A stretch of DNA of 64,000 nt from JBFMHP01 sp040752855 (GTDB lineage: Bacteria; Pseudomonadota; Gammaproteobacteria; RBG-16-57-12): contig JBFMHP010000007.1 of NCBI GenBank assembly GCA_040752855.1, positions 1-64,000 on the forward strand, given 5' to 3'. Both the position numbers and the translations under genes were made by a program. The notes under the pieces are model-generated. The model was not told the DNA's origin. It did no database searches and saw nothing but the letters and a program-made list of their open reading frames with translations. Every line of letters begins with the position of its first letter. The stretch's first letter is position 1. Of this stretch, positions 24,899 to 33,927 are shown piece after piece.

Positions 24899-25831
24899 GT
24901 GAATATCATACTCGCCAATCCGCGCGGTTTTTGCGCCGGCGTGGACCGCGCCATCGAGATCGTCGAGAAGGCATTGGAGATCTACGGCGCGCCGGTCTAC
25001 GTGCGCCATGAGGTGGTGCACAACCGCTTCGTCGTGGATAACCTCAAGGCCAAGGGCGCGGTGTTCGTCGCCGACCTCGACGAGGTGCCGGACGGTCACC
25101 TGGTGATCTTCAGCGCCCATGGCGTTTCCCAGGCGGTGAAGGCCGAGGCCGACCGGCGTGGTCTCAAGGTGCTCGACGCCACTTGTCCCCTGGTGACCAA
25201 GGTGCACCTGGAAGTGATGCGTTTCGCGCGCGCCGGGCACGAGGTGATTTTGATCGGCCATGCCGGCCATCCGGAGGTCGAAGGCACCATGGGGCAATAT
25301 CCCAATCCCGAGCGCATGTATCTGGTGGAGACCCCGGTCGATGTCGAAATGCTCGAAGTGCAAAACCCCGATGAGCTGGCCTTTGTCACCCAAACCACAC
25401 TTTCGATGGACGATGCGGCCCAAGTCATCGATGCCCTGCGCCGCAAGTTTCCCAAGATCCAGGGCCCGAAGAAGGATGATATCTGCTACGCCACCCAGAA
25501 CCGCCAGGATGCGGTAAAGGCTTTGGCACAGAAATGCGATCTGGTGCTGGTGGTCGGCTCGATCAAAAGTTCAAACTCAAACCGTTTGAAGGAAGTTGCC
25601 ATCAAACACGGCACGCCCGCCTATCTGATCGACGACGCCGAGGCCATTCAACGCGCCTGGTTGGTGGGTGTTACCACGATCGGCGTCACCGCCGGCGCCT
25701 CCGCGCCGGAAGTCCTGGTAACTGGTGTAGTGGAGCGTTTGAAGGAATGGGGCGCGAAGACCGTGAGCGATGATGACGGCGTGCGCGAGAACGTGATCTT
25801 TCCGCTGCCGAGGGAATTGCAGGTGGGCTGA
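24899..25831 (+). CDS. ispH: 4-hydroxy-3-methylbut-2-enyl diphosphate reductase
   Basis: IspH is the last enzyme of the MEP isoprenoid pathway, an iron-sulfur protein producing isopentenyl and dimethylallyl diphosphate. The three cluster cysteines are C12, C96 and C196. The GTG at 24899 gives MNIILANPRGFCAGV and 310 residues, and GGAGAG lies nine bases upstream. An in-frame ATG at 24851 lies inside the inverted repeat and is rejected. The product would feed ispB. Confidence 0.95.
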   Translation: MNIILANPRGFCAGVDRAIEIVEKALEIYGAPVYVRHEVVHNRFVVDNLKAKGAVFVADLDEVPDGHLVIFSAHGVSQAVKAEADRRGLKVLDATCPLVTKVHLEVMRFARAGHEVILIGHAGHPEVEGTMGQYPNPERMYLVETPVDVEMLEVQNPDELAFVTQTTLSMDDAAQVIDALRRKFPKIQGPKKDDICYATQNRQDAVKALAQKCDLVLVVGSIKSSNSNRLKEVAIKHGTPAYLIDDAEAIQRAWLVGVTTIGVTAGASAPEVLVTGVVERLKEWGAKTVSDDDGVRENVIFPLPRELQVG

Positions 25832-25856
25832 TTTACGCAGCGGAGTGGATAGCACA

Positions 25857-25892
25857 AAAAAACAAACCCCGGTCTACCGGGGTTTGTTTTTT
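25857..25892. terminator. Bidirectional terminator between ispH and pilE
   Basis: A perfect 16-base stem (25857-25872 with 25877-25892) and a TCTA loop contain an A run on one side and a T run on the other. It can end both ispH and the minus-strand pilin operon. Confidence 0.92.
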
Positions 25893-25911
25893 GTACGAGT
25901 AAGAAACGGAA

Positions 25912-26322
25912 CTACCAGCAATCGTCCGTGGAGTCAGTGCCACCGCTGTTTTTCGCGGTTTTCTTGCCGGTGCTGTCCAAGGCGAATGATGCGCATCTGT
26001 CATCCTTTTTGACTGCGCCGCTGTTGGGCGTGGCCGTCAGTGTGTAACTGCTGGCGGTGTGGTTAGAAATAGCGATCGTGTAATATTTTTCCTCTGAGGT
26101 GGCTTTGATCGGGCAGGGTGTTGCTGGTTTATAGGTGCCAAACTCGGTATAGCAACGCTCCAGGATCTGCGCGTTTTCCAATAATGCCGCCCGGCCGTCC
26201 GTGCGCTGTCCCTTGATCATCTGGTTTTGATAGGAAGGAACCGCGATCATGGCGATGATGGCCACGATGGCCATGGCGATCACCAGTTCTAACAGTGTGA
26301 AGCCGGCATTCATTTTATTCAT
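25912..26322 (-). CDS. pilE: Type IV minor pilin PilE
   Basis: A minor pilin of the type IV pilus. The 136-residue product has a short leader ending in glycine, then FTLLELVIAMAIVAI with glutamate at +5, the prepilin peptidase signature. The rest of the N-terminal helix and a C-terminal disulfide region (cysteines in ERCYTEF, TPCPIK, DRCASF and DDCW) follow. The ATG at 26322 is chosen over longer possible starts because it gives a seven-residue leader. It is the last gene of the minor pilin operon, following pilY1. Confidence 0.85.
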   Translation of the reverse strand: MNKMNAGFTLLELVIAMAIVAIIAMIAVPSYQNQMIKGQRTDGRAALLENAQILERCYTEFGTYKPATPCPIKATSEEKYYTIAISNHTASSYTLTATPNSGAVKKDDRCASFALDSTGKKTAKNSGGTDSTDDCW

Positions 26323-26403
26323 TCGATTCACCAATTCGGGTAAAGCGCCCATTCCATCGGGAAAGCGGGAGCCTGTCAACCGGCTCCCGCTTTGTTGCCA
26401 TGA

Positions 26404-29400
26404 TTACTGGAGCAGCTCTTGCCAGGAAATGCGCTTCTTGGCCAGGCCGCCGATGTCTTGGATCTTTTCCTTCCTAAGGTTCGCCAGATCGACCTCGCCA
26501 TCTTTCGAGAAACCATAGCAATAGTCGCCATCGCACTTGAAGTCACGATCACCGCGCTTGATGCCGCTGATGTGGGCATTCGTGCCATCGCTCAGGGTAA
26601 TCCCATCATCCTCATCAACGATCTCGTCGCCGTTTCGATCGAAGACAGCCTCGTCCGGCCGATCGCCCATGGCCCAATCCACGGCCATGAGCCAGCCGTC
26701 CGAGCCATCGAGACATGTGCCGGTGACGGGGTACATGGTATTGAAGAGGACGACATCGCCACGGATCTTGGGGTTGTAGATGATGCGTTCCCCGCTCACG
26801 GGCAGATTGAAATACCAGCCTTTGGCGCTGGACCAGTCGACGGGATTGGCGGTCAGCAGGCGCACTTGGTTGCCCAAATCATCCGTGCGTGTGGTGATGG
26901 TTTGCTGCACCAGCTTGTCGATGGTGATGTCGCCGGTAGTGTCTGATTCGCGGTCGATCACGCCGATCAGGCTTTGCACGTCGGTGCTTGCCTTGTCGCT
27001 TTCGGTCAGGTGGCGGCCCGTGCCGAAGATCACAAGCTTGTGTTTGTCGCAAACGCCGTATTTTTTGCAGTCGAGCGTGATGATCTGCGGCGCGGTGGTG
27101 ATCGGAGTGCTCGCACTGGACTTGTAGAGCGGATTGGAGCCATGGCGCACCTTCCAGTTAGACGGATTGTCTTTCTCGGAAATATCGAACGCCCAAAGGT
27201 TGCCGAGCAGATCGCCGGCGTACACGCGGTCGTAGATGCTGTCGCCATTGGTGTCGATGACTGCGGGCGAGGCCAGCCCATTGGGCGCGCTGGGGCCGGC
27301 GCCGGCAGCCGGCGCTTTGATCTTGATGTAGTCGGTGCCTTCCTGCCAGCCGTCTTTGTGGTTGGCATCCAGGAAGATGATGAACAGGTAGGCTTCGTTG
27401 CTGTTGCTATTGTAGCCGTTGCCGACGACCACCGCCCACCTGCCTTGGTTGTTCGTTTTTACGACGACTGGTCGGCTGTAGGTATAGCCCAGCTCGGAGT
27501 CGTGGGCGTTGGTGAATTCCCATAGCACGATGTCGGCGGCCTTCGCCTCGGAGAAGGAGCTTGGGTCATTGATGTCGAGGGCGAACAACCCGCGGCCGCC
27601 TGCCCCTTGCCCGCCGACCAGGATGGTTTTCCATTCCGTGCCGAGTACGGCATCGGAAATTGAGGGGGTGAGATCGACATAGAAACGGTGGTTGTATGTG
27701 CGGTCAGTTAGATAATGCAGTCCGGCCTTCGCATCAGTTGAAAACAGATTGCTTGGGATGTAGGCGAACATTTCTGCGCCGGTGCTGGCATTGAAGGCGT
27801 GCAGCATGCCATCGTTGGCGCCCACATAGACGACTCCGGTTCTGCCCGCCTTCGACGATTTAAAACTGGCGTATCCAGGCAAGGCCCAGTTGATTTCCGG
27901 GATACCGGCATAGATCGGTGCCGAATTGACGATATCCCCAAGACGGCTGTCGCGCTCGCGCAGGGTGGTGCCCTCATTCGCGGTTGTGCCGCGCAGGTAG
28001 GCAAGCCGTGCCTGACCGTCCGCTGTACTGGCGCTCAGAGAGCCGTCGGGGTTGGTCAGCAGATCGTTTTTCTGGGGAGTGCTCAGGTTGGTCCACTGAA
28101 ACGGAATACCGTCCTTGCTGGTGACCGGGTCGTAGGTGATGATTTGTCGATTCAGGTCCGCATCTGCCGGAGCATCCAGCAGCGCGGCCGCGTCCCAGCT
28201 CGGGGTAATGGTCTCGCCCAGGTTGAAGGCGCGCACATTCCCGCTCCATTTTTCCGTGTCGAATTTGCTGGCAAACATCTTGGTGGTGGACGTTTTATCC
28301 GCTGTCTTGCTGAAGCTGACAGCGGTGCCGGAGCCCTTCTTTGCCTGTATAGCATTGAACGCCGCGTCAAAGGCTGCCTTGAGGTCGGCCGCGTCTTTGG
28401 CGGTATAGGCCTCGCCGCCGCCCACCGCGGCGGTAGTTTTCAGCAATGGGTCGGCCAAGAGCACCGGATCGGCCAGACCGATGGCGTAGGTGGTTAGGTT
28501 AGTTTTGCCCTTCACGTCCGGGCGCAGGTCGATTTCGTACAATGCCTTGGCTACGTCATCAAGGTCGTAGCTGTCGGTGTTGTTGTAGCTCTTCAACGGA
28601 TGGGTGCTGCTCAAGCCGTCGCTGTAGGGTAAACCATCGGTAAGCAGTACAGCGAAGTTGTTCTGGCACGAGTACTTGATTGGCGATTCACCCGTAGGGC
28701 TCAGGCCCGATCGATAGGTGGGATTGACATTGAAGACCGTGTCATCATCCCGCGCCGTGGTCTTGACGGTCAGGTTGCCGTCGTATTGCTCGGTGCTGAT
28801 TGCGCCGAAGGTGTCCGAGGCGGCGGTGGTAGAGTCTCCCGAATGGCCAACGAAATAGCGGCCGATCTGATGTAGGGATTTGGCCAGCGGCGTCGCACCG
28901 CTGGCAGAGATTGCATCGATCTGGGTCTTGATGTCGGCGCGCTGGGTGCCGGCACCGATGTCACTGCACAGATTGAGGATGCTGGCCCCAGTGCTGCCGT
29001 TGTATTTGGCCAGGCCCAGATTGACATTGTTCAAGCCGTCTACCAGGGTGGTGGCCGCGGATTTGGTGATCTCGATCCGGCGCAATTGCCCGGACTTATC
29101 AAGGGCTCCAACACCGAACCCGTAGGTGGTATCCGAGGCGTCTTTCCGGTAACCGAAATACCAGTTCAGGTAATGGCCGGTATATTCTCCCCGTTGTGAA
29201 CCGCCGATGTCGGTCACGAGAGCGGCGGTGTACTGAGTGGTCGGATTGAAGCAACGCTTGGTTTTGCCAGTAAGTCCCGTGCCGCTGGAGGTAACGCCCC
29301 AGTCGTATTCCGTGCCGCCGTGGGAGAAGTAAGGATAGCCGGCGGCGCTGACCTTGAGCAAGATTTCGGAAGTCGCGGTCAGTTGCATGCCGCTCGGACA

Positions 29401-29673
29401 GGCCAGGCTGGGGTAGTCCTCGCTTTCGTTGTATGGCGCGGTGGGTACGATGTTTGTCATAGACCCGGAGCTGTCGAGCAGAAGCATGATATTCGGATCT
29501 TCGCCCCCGTTGAGGAACAGGGGTTGCGTCGGCAGGCTGAGTTGCGCTTCAGCCACGAGGGGCAAAACCAGCATGGTGCCCAGCAGGCCGTACCCCCAGG
29601 GTGATTTGCGCCGCTGAGCAACGCCGCTTGGCAGGTTGGCTGATGGTTGTGTCAACTGCGTCGTCTTTTTCAT
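26404..29673 (-). CDS. pilY1: Type IV pilus tip adhesin PilY1
   Basis: PilY1 sits at the pilus tip, promotes pilus assembly and adhesion and can act as a surface sensor. The 1089-residue product has a signal peptide (about 1-43). A von Willebrand-type domain carries the MIDAS motif DSSGS at about residues 67-71. The C-terminal PilC beta-propeller has calcium-binding-like loops DTNGDSIYD and DRNGDEIVDEDDG. AAGGTGATG precedes its start. In Pseudomonas the equivalent calcium loop controls pilus retraction; that role is inferred here. Confidence 0.92.
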   Translation of the reverse strand: MKKTTQLTQPSANLPSGVAQRRKSPWGYGLLGTMLVLPLVAEAQLSLPTQPLFLNGGEDPNIMLLLDSSGSMTNIVPTAPYNESEDYPSLACPSGMQLTATSEILLKVSAAGYPYFSHGGTEYDWGVTSSGTGLTGKTKRCFNPTTQYTAALVTDIGGSQRGEYTGHYLNWYFGYRKDASDTTYGFGVGALDKSGQLRRIEITKSAATTLVDGLNNVNLGLAKYNGSTGASILNLCSDIGAGTQRADIKTQIDAISASGATPLAKSLHQIGRYFVGHSGDSTTAASDTFGAISTEQYDGNLTVKTTARDDDTVFNVNPTYRSGLSPTGESPIKYSCQNNFAVLLTDGLPYSDGLSSTHPLKSYNNTDSYDLDDVAKALYEIDLRPDVKGKTNLTTYAIGLADPVLLADPLLKTTAAVGGGEAYTAKDAADLKAAFDAAFNAIQAKKGSGTAVSFSKTADKTSTTKMFASKFDTEKWSGNVRAFNLGETITPSWDAAALLDAPADADLNRQIITYDPVTSKDGIPFQWTNLSTPQKNDLLTNPDGSLSASTADGQARLAYLRGTTANEGTTLRERDSRLGDIVNSAPIYAGIPEINWALPGYASFKSSKAGRTGVVYVGANDGMLHAFNASTGAEMFAYIPSNLFSTDAKAGLHYLTDRTYNHRFYVDLTPSISDAVLGTEWKTILVGGQGAGGRGLFALDINDPSSFSEAKAADIVLWEFTNAHDSELGYTYSRPVVVKTNNQGRWAVVVGNGYNSNSNEAYLFIIFLDANHKDGWQEGTDYIKIKAPAAGAGPSAPNGLASPAVIDTNGDSIYDRVYAGDLLGNLWAFDISEKDNPSNWKVRHGSNPLYKSSASTPITTAPQIITLDCKKYGVCDKHKLVIFGTGRHLTESDKASTDVQSLIGVIDRESDTTGDITIDKLVQQTITTRTDDLGNQVRLLTANPVDWSSAKGWYFNLPVSGERIIYNPKIRGDVVLFNTMYPVTGTCLDGSDGWLMAVDWAMGDRPDEAVFDRNGDEIVDEDDGITLSDGTNAHISGIKRGDRDFKCDGDYCYGFSKDGEVDLANLRKEKIQDIGGLAKKRISWQELLQ

Positions 29674-29715
29674 GGCATCACCTTTGTGTCGTTAGACATC
29701 CAAGTAAACAATTCA

Positions 29716-30258
29716 TCAATCCGCGCCGTAGTAGGCCTGGATCATCGCAACGGCGTTCCCGGTCTGGCCGGTGCAGCGCACCGTGATCCGGTGGGCATAG
29801 ACGGAGCCAGACAGCCCGTCACCATTTAGGTTCGCATTTTCCGCCTGCTGTACATTGTCCTCACCGGCATTCTCCAGGATTTCGATGATGAATCTGGCAT
29901 CCACTCCTGGCACGACATCAGTGATGATGCCCGCTTCGTCCTCCCACAGGGAGTTGGCGAAATAATTGGCCGGCTTGTCTTCGAGCAGGCCATAAAAACC
30001 GGGATCAGCGATCACTGAGTCGAAATTCGACGCCTTCTTTTTCCCGATATGGGAATTGATGATCTTGGGCAGCGCGGCCTCCGCGCATTGGAAGGCCACT
30101 TGCTGTTCACGCAGGTTGCCGGTCATCTTTTCTTCATGCAGCGTGGTGTTCATAGCGCTGACGCCGATGATGGTCAAGACCAACAGGATGATCAGGCTGA
30201 TGGCCAAGGTGGCGCCGTTCTGTCGTGATATGGTGCATGGTTGGTGGAGTGTCTTCAT
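29716..30258 (-). CDS. pilX: Type IV pilus minor protein PilX
   Basis: PilX is a minor pilin needed to prime pilus assembly. The 180-residue product has the PilX N-terminal pattern RQNGATLAISLIILLVLTII, cleaved after glycine and lacking the +5 glutamate, as is normal for PilX. It also has the conserved EEKMTGNLREQQVAFQCAEAAL (described, residues about 42-63). It lies nine bases after pilW and 42 before pilY1. Confidence 0.9.
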   Translation of the reverse strand: MKTLHQPCTISRQNGATLAISLIILLVLTIIGVSAMNTTLHEEKMTGNLREQQVAFQCAEAALPKIINSHIGKKKASNFDSVIADPGFYGLLEDKPANYFANSLWEDEAGIITDVVPGVDARFIIEILENAGEDNVQQAENANLNGDGLSGSVYAHRITVRCTGQTGNAVAMIQAYYGAD

Positions 30259-30267
30259 ACATCACCT

Positions 30268-31293
30268 TCAACTTTTGTCGATAACCCTGTTACGAACTGC
30301 GATGGTGCTGGCGAACGTGCGGCGTAGGCGTCTGTCGCCCGCGTCGGTCGTTTGCGTTGCGATGTTGTCATCACTGCGCACCGTGAGCTCGACGCGAACG
30401 GTAATCACATTCGCCCACTTGGCAAACTTCTGATCCGCCGTGCCGGTATTGAGCGTTGCTGCACTGACGTACTGATCCGGCACCAGATCCGCCGAGGTGT
30501 CGACGCCGTAGAGGATTTGCATGTCTTCGACACCCAGTACCAGCATCATCTGCGGTGAACCGTCGATCTTCATATACAGCCCTCGTTCGCCGGTGGTGCC
30601 GTCATCCTGGATGGAATATTCGATGCGCCGCGGTACGTAGACCTGGGCGTCGGTTCCATAGGCTGGGAAGGTTATCGCGGGGTTATTGCCGGGAGTGCCA
30701 ACACCGGTCTGGGCTAACACTTCGCCCGTTGCAGTATTGACCGAGGTGACTTGTGCTAAATCGGTTTTCAGGCAGTTCGACACCACTATCGGCTCGTTGA
30801 GCGTGATGCCCGTCGTGGCGGGGAGGATAAACTGCTCCCCGACGTGCGACGTGAGGGGAACGCCCGGACCGAATGCGCCTTGCACGACGATAGTGTCGGC
30901 GCGGTTGGTGGCCGAGGGTGCGCCTTCGGTGTCGTCGGTGCCGTAGATGCCGCCATCGGTGGGTTTGGCGTGGTGGTAAGTGGCAAAGACCTTGTAAGGC
31001 TCATCGGCGGCGAGATTGAGGTGGCTGCTTACCTTTGATGCCGTGCTGTTGCACCCCCAGAAATCGGCCATCCGGATATCCTGGGACAGCAGTTGCATGG
31101 CTAGTCGACCGTTTTCCTGCACGCGGGCCATGGCGGCTTGGACGCGGTAGGTTTGCTTGTTGCTGGTGAAGATCTGGATCACGCCGGCCAGCAGGATCAG
31201 GCCGATGGTAACAGCCACCATCAGCTCGATCAGGGACAGACCTTTCTGCTTGCCGGGATTGGCGAGAGTCGGATTTGTGCTGCGCATCCTCAT
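30268..31293 (-). CDS. pilW: Type IV minor pilin PilW
   Basis: PilW is a large minor pilin. The 341-residue product has KQKGLSLIELMVAVTIG with glutamate at +5 of the mature pilin, followed by VQENGRLAMQLLSQDIRMADFWGC, which here marks the typical PilW region at about residues 58-81. Its start overlaps the pilV stop by one base (TAATG), so translation is coupled. The rest of the protein is a beta-rich globular domain. Confidence 0.9.
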   Translation of the reverse strand: MRMRSTNPTLANPGKQKGLSLIELMVAVTIGLILLAGVIQIFTSNKQTYRVQAAMARVQENGRLAMQLLSQDIRMADFWGCNSTASKVSSHLNLAADEPYKVFATYHHAKPTDGGIYGTDDTEGAPSATNRADTIVVQGAFGPGVPLTSHVGEQFILPATTGITLNEPIVVSNCLKTDLAQVTSVNTATGEVLAQTGVGTPGNNPAITFPAYGTDAQVYVPRRIEYSIQDDGTTGERGLYMKIDGSPQMMLVLGVEDMQILYGVDTSADLVPDQYVSAATLNTGTADQKFAKWANVITVRVELTVRSDDNIATQTTDAGDRRLRRTFASTIAVRNRVIDKS

Positions 31294-31769
31294 TAGACCT
31301 CAAACTCGGTGGTCAGGCTGAAACACTGCAACGTCGAGCAATCGCTGCCGGTGCCTTCGCGCTTTTCGTCCCACATGATGGTGATGGTGTATTCACTGCC
31401 CGAATTGGTGATGATGCCGCGCCCCATCGGGAGCTGGTTCTCCACGTCTTGTTTCCAGCTCTCCAGATCGTAATCGGCGATTTGATCGATGCCGCAGGCG
31501 GCGGTTTTGCAATCGGTCGTGGTCGTGACTGCTGCGGTATCGGCGTCTTTGTAGGTATCGATCGCGCCGAGGTTGCCGCGGATGCGGTCGGCGATGTCGT
31601 AGGCCAGCAGCGAGGCCTGCGAGCGATTATAGGAATCATTGGTGTGCTGGAAGGCCTTCATCTGCATCCCGGCCAGGCCCAGCAGGCCGACCGAGATGAT
31701 CAATACGGTTACCAGGACCTCAAGAAGGCTGAAACCGTGGTTACGGAACGTGTTCAATGAACGCTGCAT
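31293..31769 (-). CDS. pilV: Type IV minor pilin PilV
   Basis: PilV is a minor pilin of the priming complex. The 158-residue product has the leader MQRSLNTFRNHG, then FSLLEVLVTVLIISVGLLGL with +5 glutamate and the PilV-typical AGMQMKAFQ. Earlier in-frame ATGs exist (31790 and 31784), but AAGGA lies seven bases before the ATG at 31769. Gene order fimU-pilV-pilW-pilX-pilY1-pilE matches Pseudomonas without a pilY2. Confidence 0.88.
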   Translation of the reverse strand: MQRSLNTFRNHGFSLLEVLVTVLIISVGLLGLAGMQMKAFQHTNDSYNRSQASLLAYDIADRIRGNLGAIDTYKDADTAAVTTTTDCKTAACGIDQIADYDLESWKQDVENQLPMGRGIITNSGSEYTITIMWDEKREGTGSDCSTLQCFSLTTEFEV

Positions 31770-31780
31770 GCTGGCATCCT

Positions 31781-32335
31781 TCATGGGCATTTGATGGAAA
31801 CGAGCGAGACATCGCGGTGCGTTACACTGCCGCCGCCGCTGATGAATATGCCCTTGGCGGAGGCGTCCTTGCGGTCGTCGCAGAGGATCATCTCGCCGGT
31901 CAGCGGTGTGGCGGACGTGTTCACGGCGAGTCCCTGGCTGTTGAATGACAGATACTTGTCGGTATCGCTGCTGCCGCGCAGGGTAATGCCGGAGCCCGCC
32001 AGGGGTGCGTGCACGCGCACGACCTTTTCGCCGCCGTCTTTCTGAGCATCGGCGTTTTCATCCACGAAGATGATCCAGCCGCCTTCCCAATTCGTGCCGC
32101 AGGTGTCATCGGCAGCCTTCTTCGGGCACATGCTCACCCGATTGCCGGTCTTCATCGCCTCGCTGCGCGCCAAAGATGCGGCGGCAACAAAGTCATTGAG
32201 GTGGCCGGTCAGCCGGTTGTCCTTGATGATGTTCGAGAACGCGGGCACGGCGACCGCAACCAAGATGGCGGCAATCGAGATCGTGACCATCAGTTCGATC
32301 ACGGTAAATCCAGTATTTCTGTTCATGTTGTTCAT
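31781..32335 (-). CDS. fimU: GspH/FimT-family minor pilin, FimU-like
   Basis: A pseudopilin-like minor pilin with the leader MNNMNRNTG and FTVIELMVTISIAAILVAV, followed by a GspH domain (about residues 40-180). The position immediately before pilV corresponds to fimU of Pseudomonas, so that symbol is used with moderate certainty. Ribosome binding is weak; the ATG at 32326 is an alternative. Cysteines in VSMCPKK, DDTCGTN, ILCDD and the final KCP may form disulfides. Confidence 0.75.
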   Translation of the reverse strand: MNNMNRNTGFTVIELMVTISIAAILVAVAVPAFSNIIKDNRLTGHLNDFVAAASLARSEAMKTGNRVSMCPKKAADDTCGTNWEGGWIIFVDENADAQKDGGEKVVRVHAPLAGSGITLRGSSDTDKYLSFNSQGLAVNTSATPLTGEMILCDDRKDASAKGIFISGGGSVTHRDVSLVSIKCP

Positions 32336-32508
32336 AATGGCAAGGTTATAGGTGATTTCCAGCGGTTGGAGATGAGCGGTCAATTATCCTGGATGAACGG
32401 TTGCGGGAGGGCAACTGATTGTAAAACAGAATAAATCCGAACAGTGAATGATTATATTCGGATGGACTGGCGGTTGGTGGCCCATGCCACCGGAGACTTG
32501 AGCGGGGC
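32336..32508. other. Gap between the two FimT/FimU genes
   Basis: No gene is seen. A small hairpin (CTTGAGC at 32497-32503 with GCTCAAG at 32507-32513) overlaps the stop codon of the upstream minus-strand gene, but lacks a T tract. A promoter for the fimU-pilE part could lie here; none is convincing. Confidence 0.3.
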
Positions 32509-33060
32509 TCAAGAGCTCTTGCGGGGACAGCCCGCCGCCCCGTCAAGGGTTCTCGGTCGGCCCAGGAAGTTGATCTTGATGGTTTTCGACTTGGCGTTGT
32601 CGTGGCCGTCGCAAAACTCGATACTGCCGGCGTGGTAGACGCGGTTTGGAAGCTGGGCGATTCCTTTGCCGGAATAACTGATGTAATGCGCGATGTTGGG
32701 CTTGCCGCTGATAGTGATCCGCGTGGCGATGCCGGGGTGAATATGGATGATCGCTTCATCGTCTTGGCGGGTACCGACGTTGCTGGTGTCTTCAAAGATG
32801 AGCCAGCCTTGGCTCCAGTCCTTGGTCTTGGTGCACTCGGTATAGGGTGGACGGCTCTCGCACATGGTGACTCGCCTGCCGCGCTTCACCGCCTCGCTGC
32901 GCGCGAGATTGATCGAAGTCACGAAGTCGTTGACGGTGGTGGTCATGCTGGCATCGCGGATGAGAGACCCCAAGGCGGGGATGGCGATGGCAAGCAGGAT
33001 GGCGGCGATGGCGAGGGTGACAATCAATTCGATCAGGGTGAATCCTGAAGTCCGTTTCAT
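32509..33060 (-). CDS. fimT: GspH/FimT-family minor pilin, FimT-like
   Basis: A second GspH-type pseudopilin of 183 residues, with the very short leader MKRTSG and FTLIELIVTLAIAAILLAI. The GspH domain follows, with ARSEAVKRGRRVTMC typical of FimT/FimU proteins. A GGAGCGCGCC ribosome binding site precedes the ATG. It is the first gene of the cluster and shares only moderate similarity with the next one by eye. FimT in several gammaproteobacteria binds DNA during transformation; that role is possible here but unproven. Confidence 0.75.
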   Translation of the reverse strand: MKRTSGFTLIELIVTLAIAAILLAIAIPALGSLIRDASMTTTVNDFVTSINLARSEAVKRGRRVTMCESRPPYTECTKTKDWSQGWLIFEDTSNVGTRQDDEAIIHIHPGIATRITISGKPNIAHYISYSGKGIAQLPNRVYHAGSIEFCDGHDNAKSKTIKINFLGRPRTLDGAAGCPRKSS

Positions 33061-33240
33061 GGCGCGCTCCTGAGCTAAGGTTCCGTGGCGGAATTTACCG
33101 TAGCAGATAATTTTGGGGGGTGGGTATCCCCTGGATGGGGTAATTTTTCTGTAAAAAAACGATGTGATCCCAAGCCGAAGCTTGCTCCTGCGGCTGAGGA
33201 GCGGTGTGTAGGATCTTCAGATCGCGGTGGCGGCGTGCGC

Positions 33241-33927
33241 CTATTCGGCGGCGGGGATGGGCTCCACGGCGGGTTTGTTCACGCGCTGCGCCTTGCGCTG
33301 GTCGAGCAGGTTCTTCAATGCGACCAGAAATCCCAGGCAGATGAAGGCGCCGGGGGGGAGGATGGCGAGGAGAAAACCGCGATAGTCTTCGATGACATGG
33401 AGGGTGAGCCAGTGGGCCCCTTCGCCGAACATGAGGTGGGCCTGGCTGAAGATGGTGCCCATGCCGATGAGTTCGCGCACCGCGCCCAGGACTACCAGGG
33501 CGATCAGGAAGCCGCTGCCCATCATGATGCCGTCGACCAATGACTCGGCGACGTTGTGCTTGGAGGCGAAGGCCTCGGCGCGGCCGATGATGCCGCAGTT
33601 GGTGACGATCAGCGGGATGAAGATGCCGAGGATGTGGTGCAGCTCGAACAGGAAGGCGTTCATGGCCAGGTCGATGGCGGTGACGAAGGAGGCGATCACC
33701 ACGACGAACACGGAGACGCGCACTTCGGGGCGCACCAGGTTGCGGATGAGCGAGACGGTGACGTTGGAGCAGGTCAGCACCAGCAGGGTGGCCAGTCCCA
33801 GGCCGAGGCCGTTGATGGCGGTGTTGCTGACGGCCAGCAGCGGGCAGAGGCCAAGCATTTGGACGAAGATGAGGTTGTTCTTCCACAGTCCGTCTTGTGC
33901 GATGCCGATGTAGTGCTGGTTAGCCAT
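33241..33927 (-). CDS. rnfE: Rnf complex subunit E
   Basis: RnfE is one of two homologous six-helix membrane subunits of the Rnf complex (with RnfA) that coordinate an iron-sulfur cluster in the membrane. The 228-residue product has LGLCPLLAVSNTAINGLGLG and PLIVTNCGIIGRAEAF, each with the conserved cysteine. It overlaps rnfG by eight bases. E. coli rsxE is followed by nth, which is absent here. Confidence 0.94.
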   Translation of the reverse strand: MANQHYIGIAQDGLWKNNLIFVQMLGLCPLLAVSNTAINGLGLGLATLLVLTCSNVTVSLIRNLVRPEVRVSVFVVVIASFVTAIDLAMNAFLFELHHILGIFIPLIVTNCGIIGRAEAFASKHNVAESLVDGIMMGSGFLIALVVLGAVRELIGMGTIFSQAHLMFGEGAHWLTLHVIEDYRGFLLAILPPGAFICLGFLVALKNLLDQRKAQRVNKPAVEPIPAAE

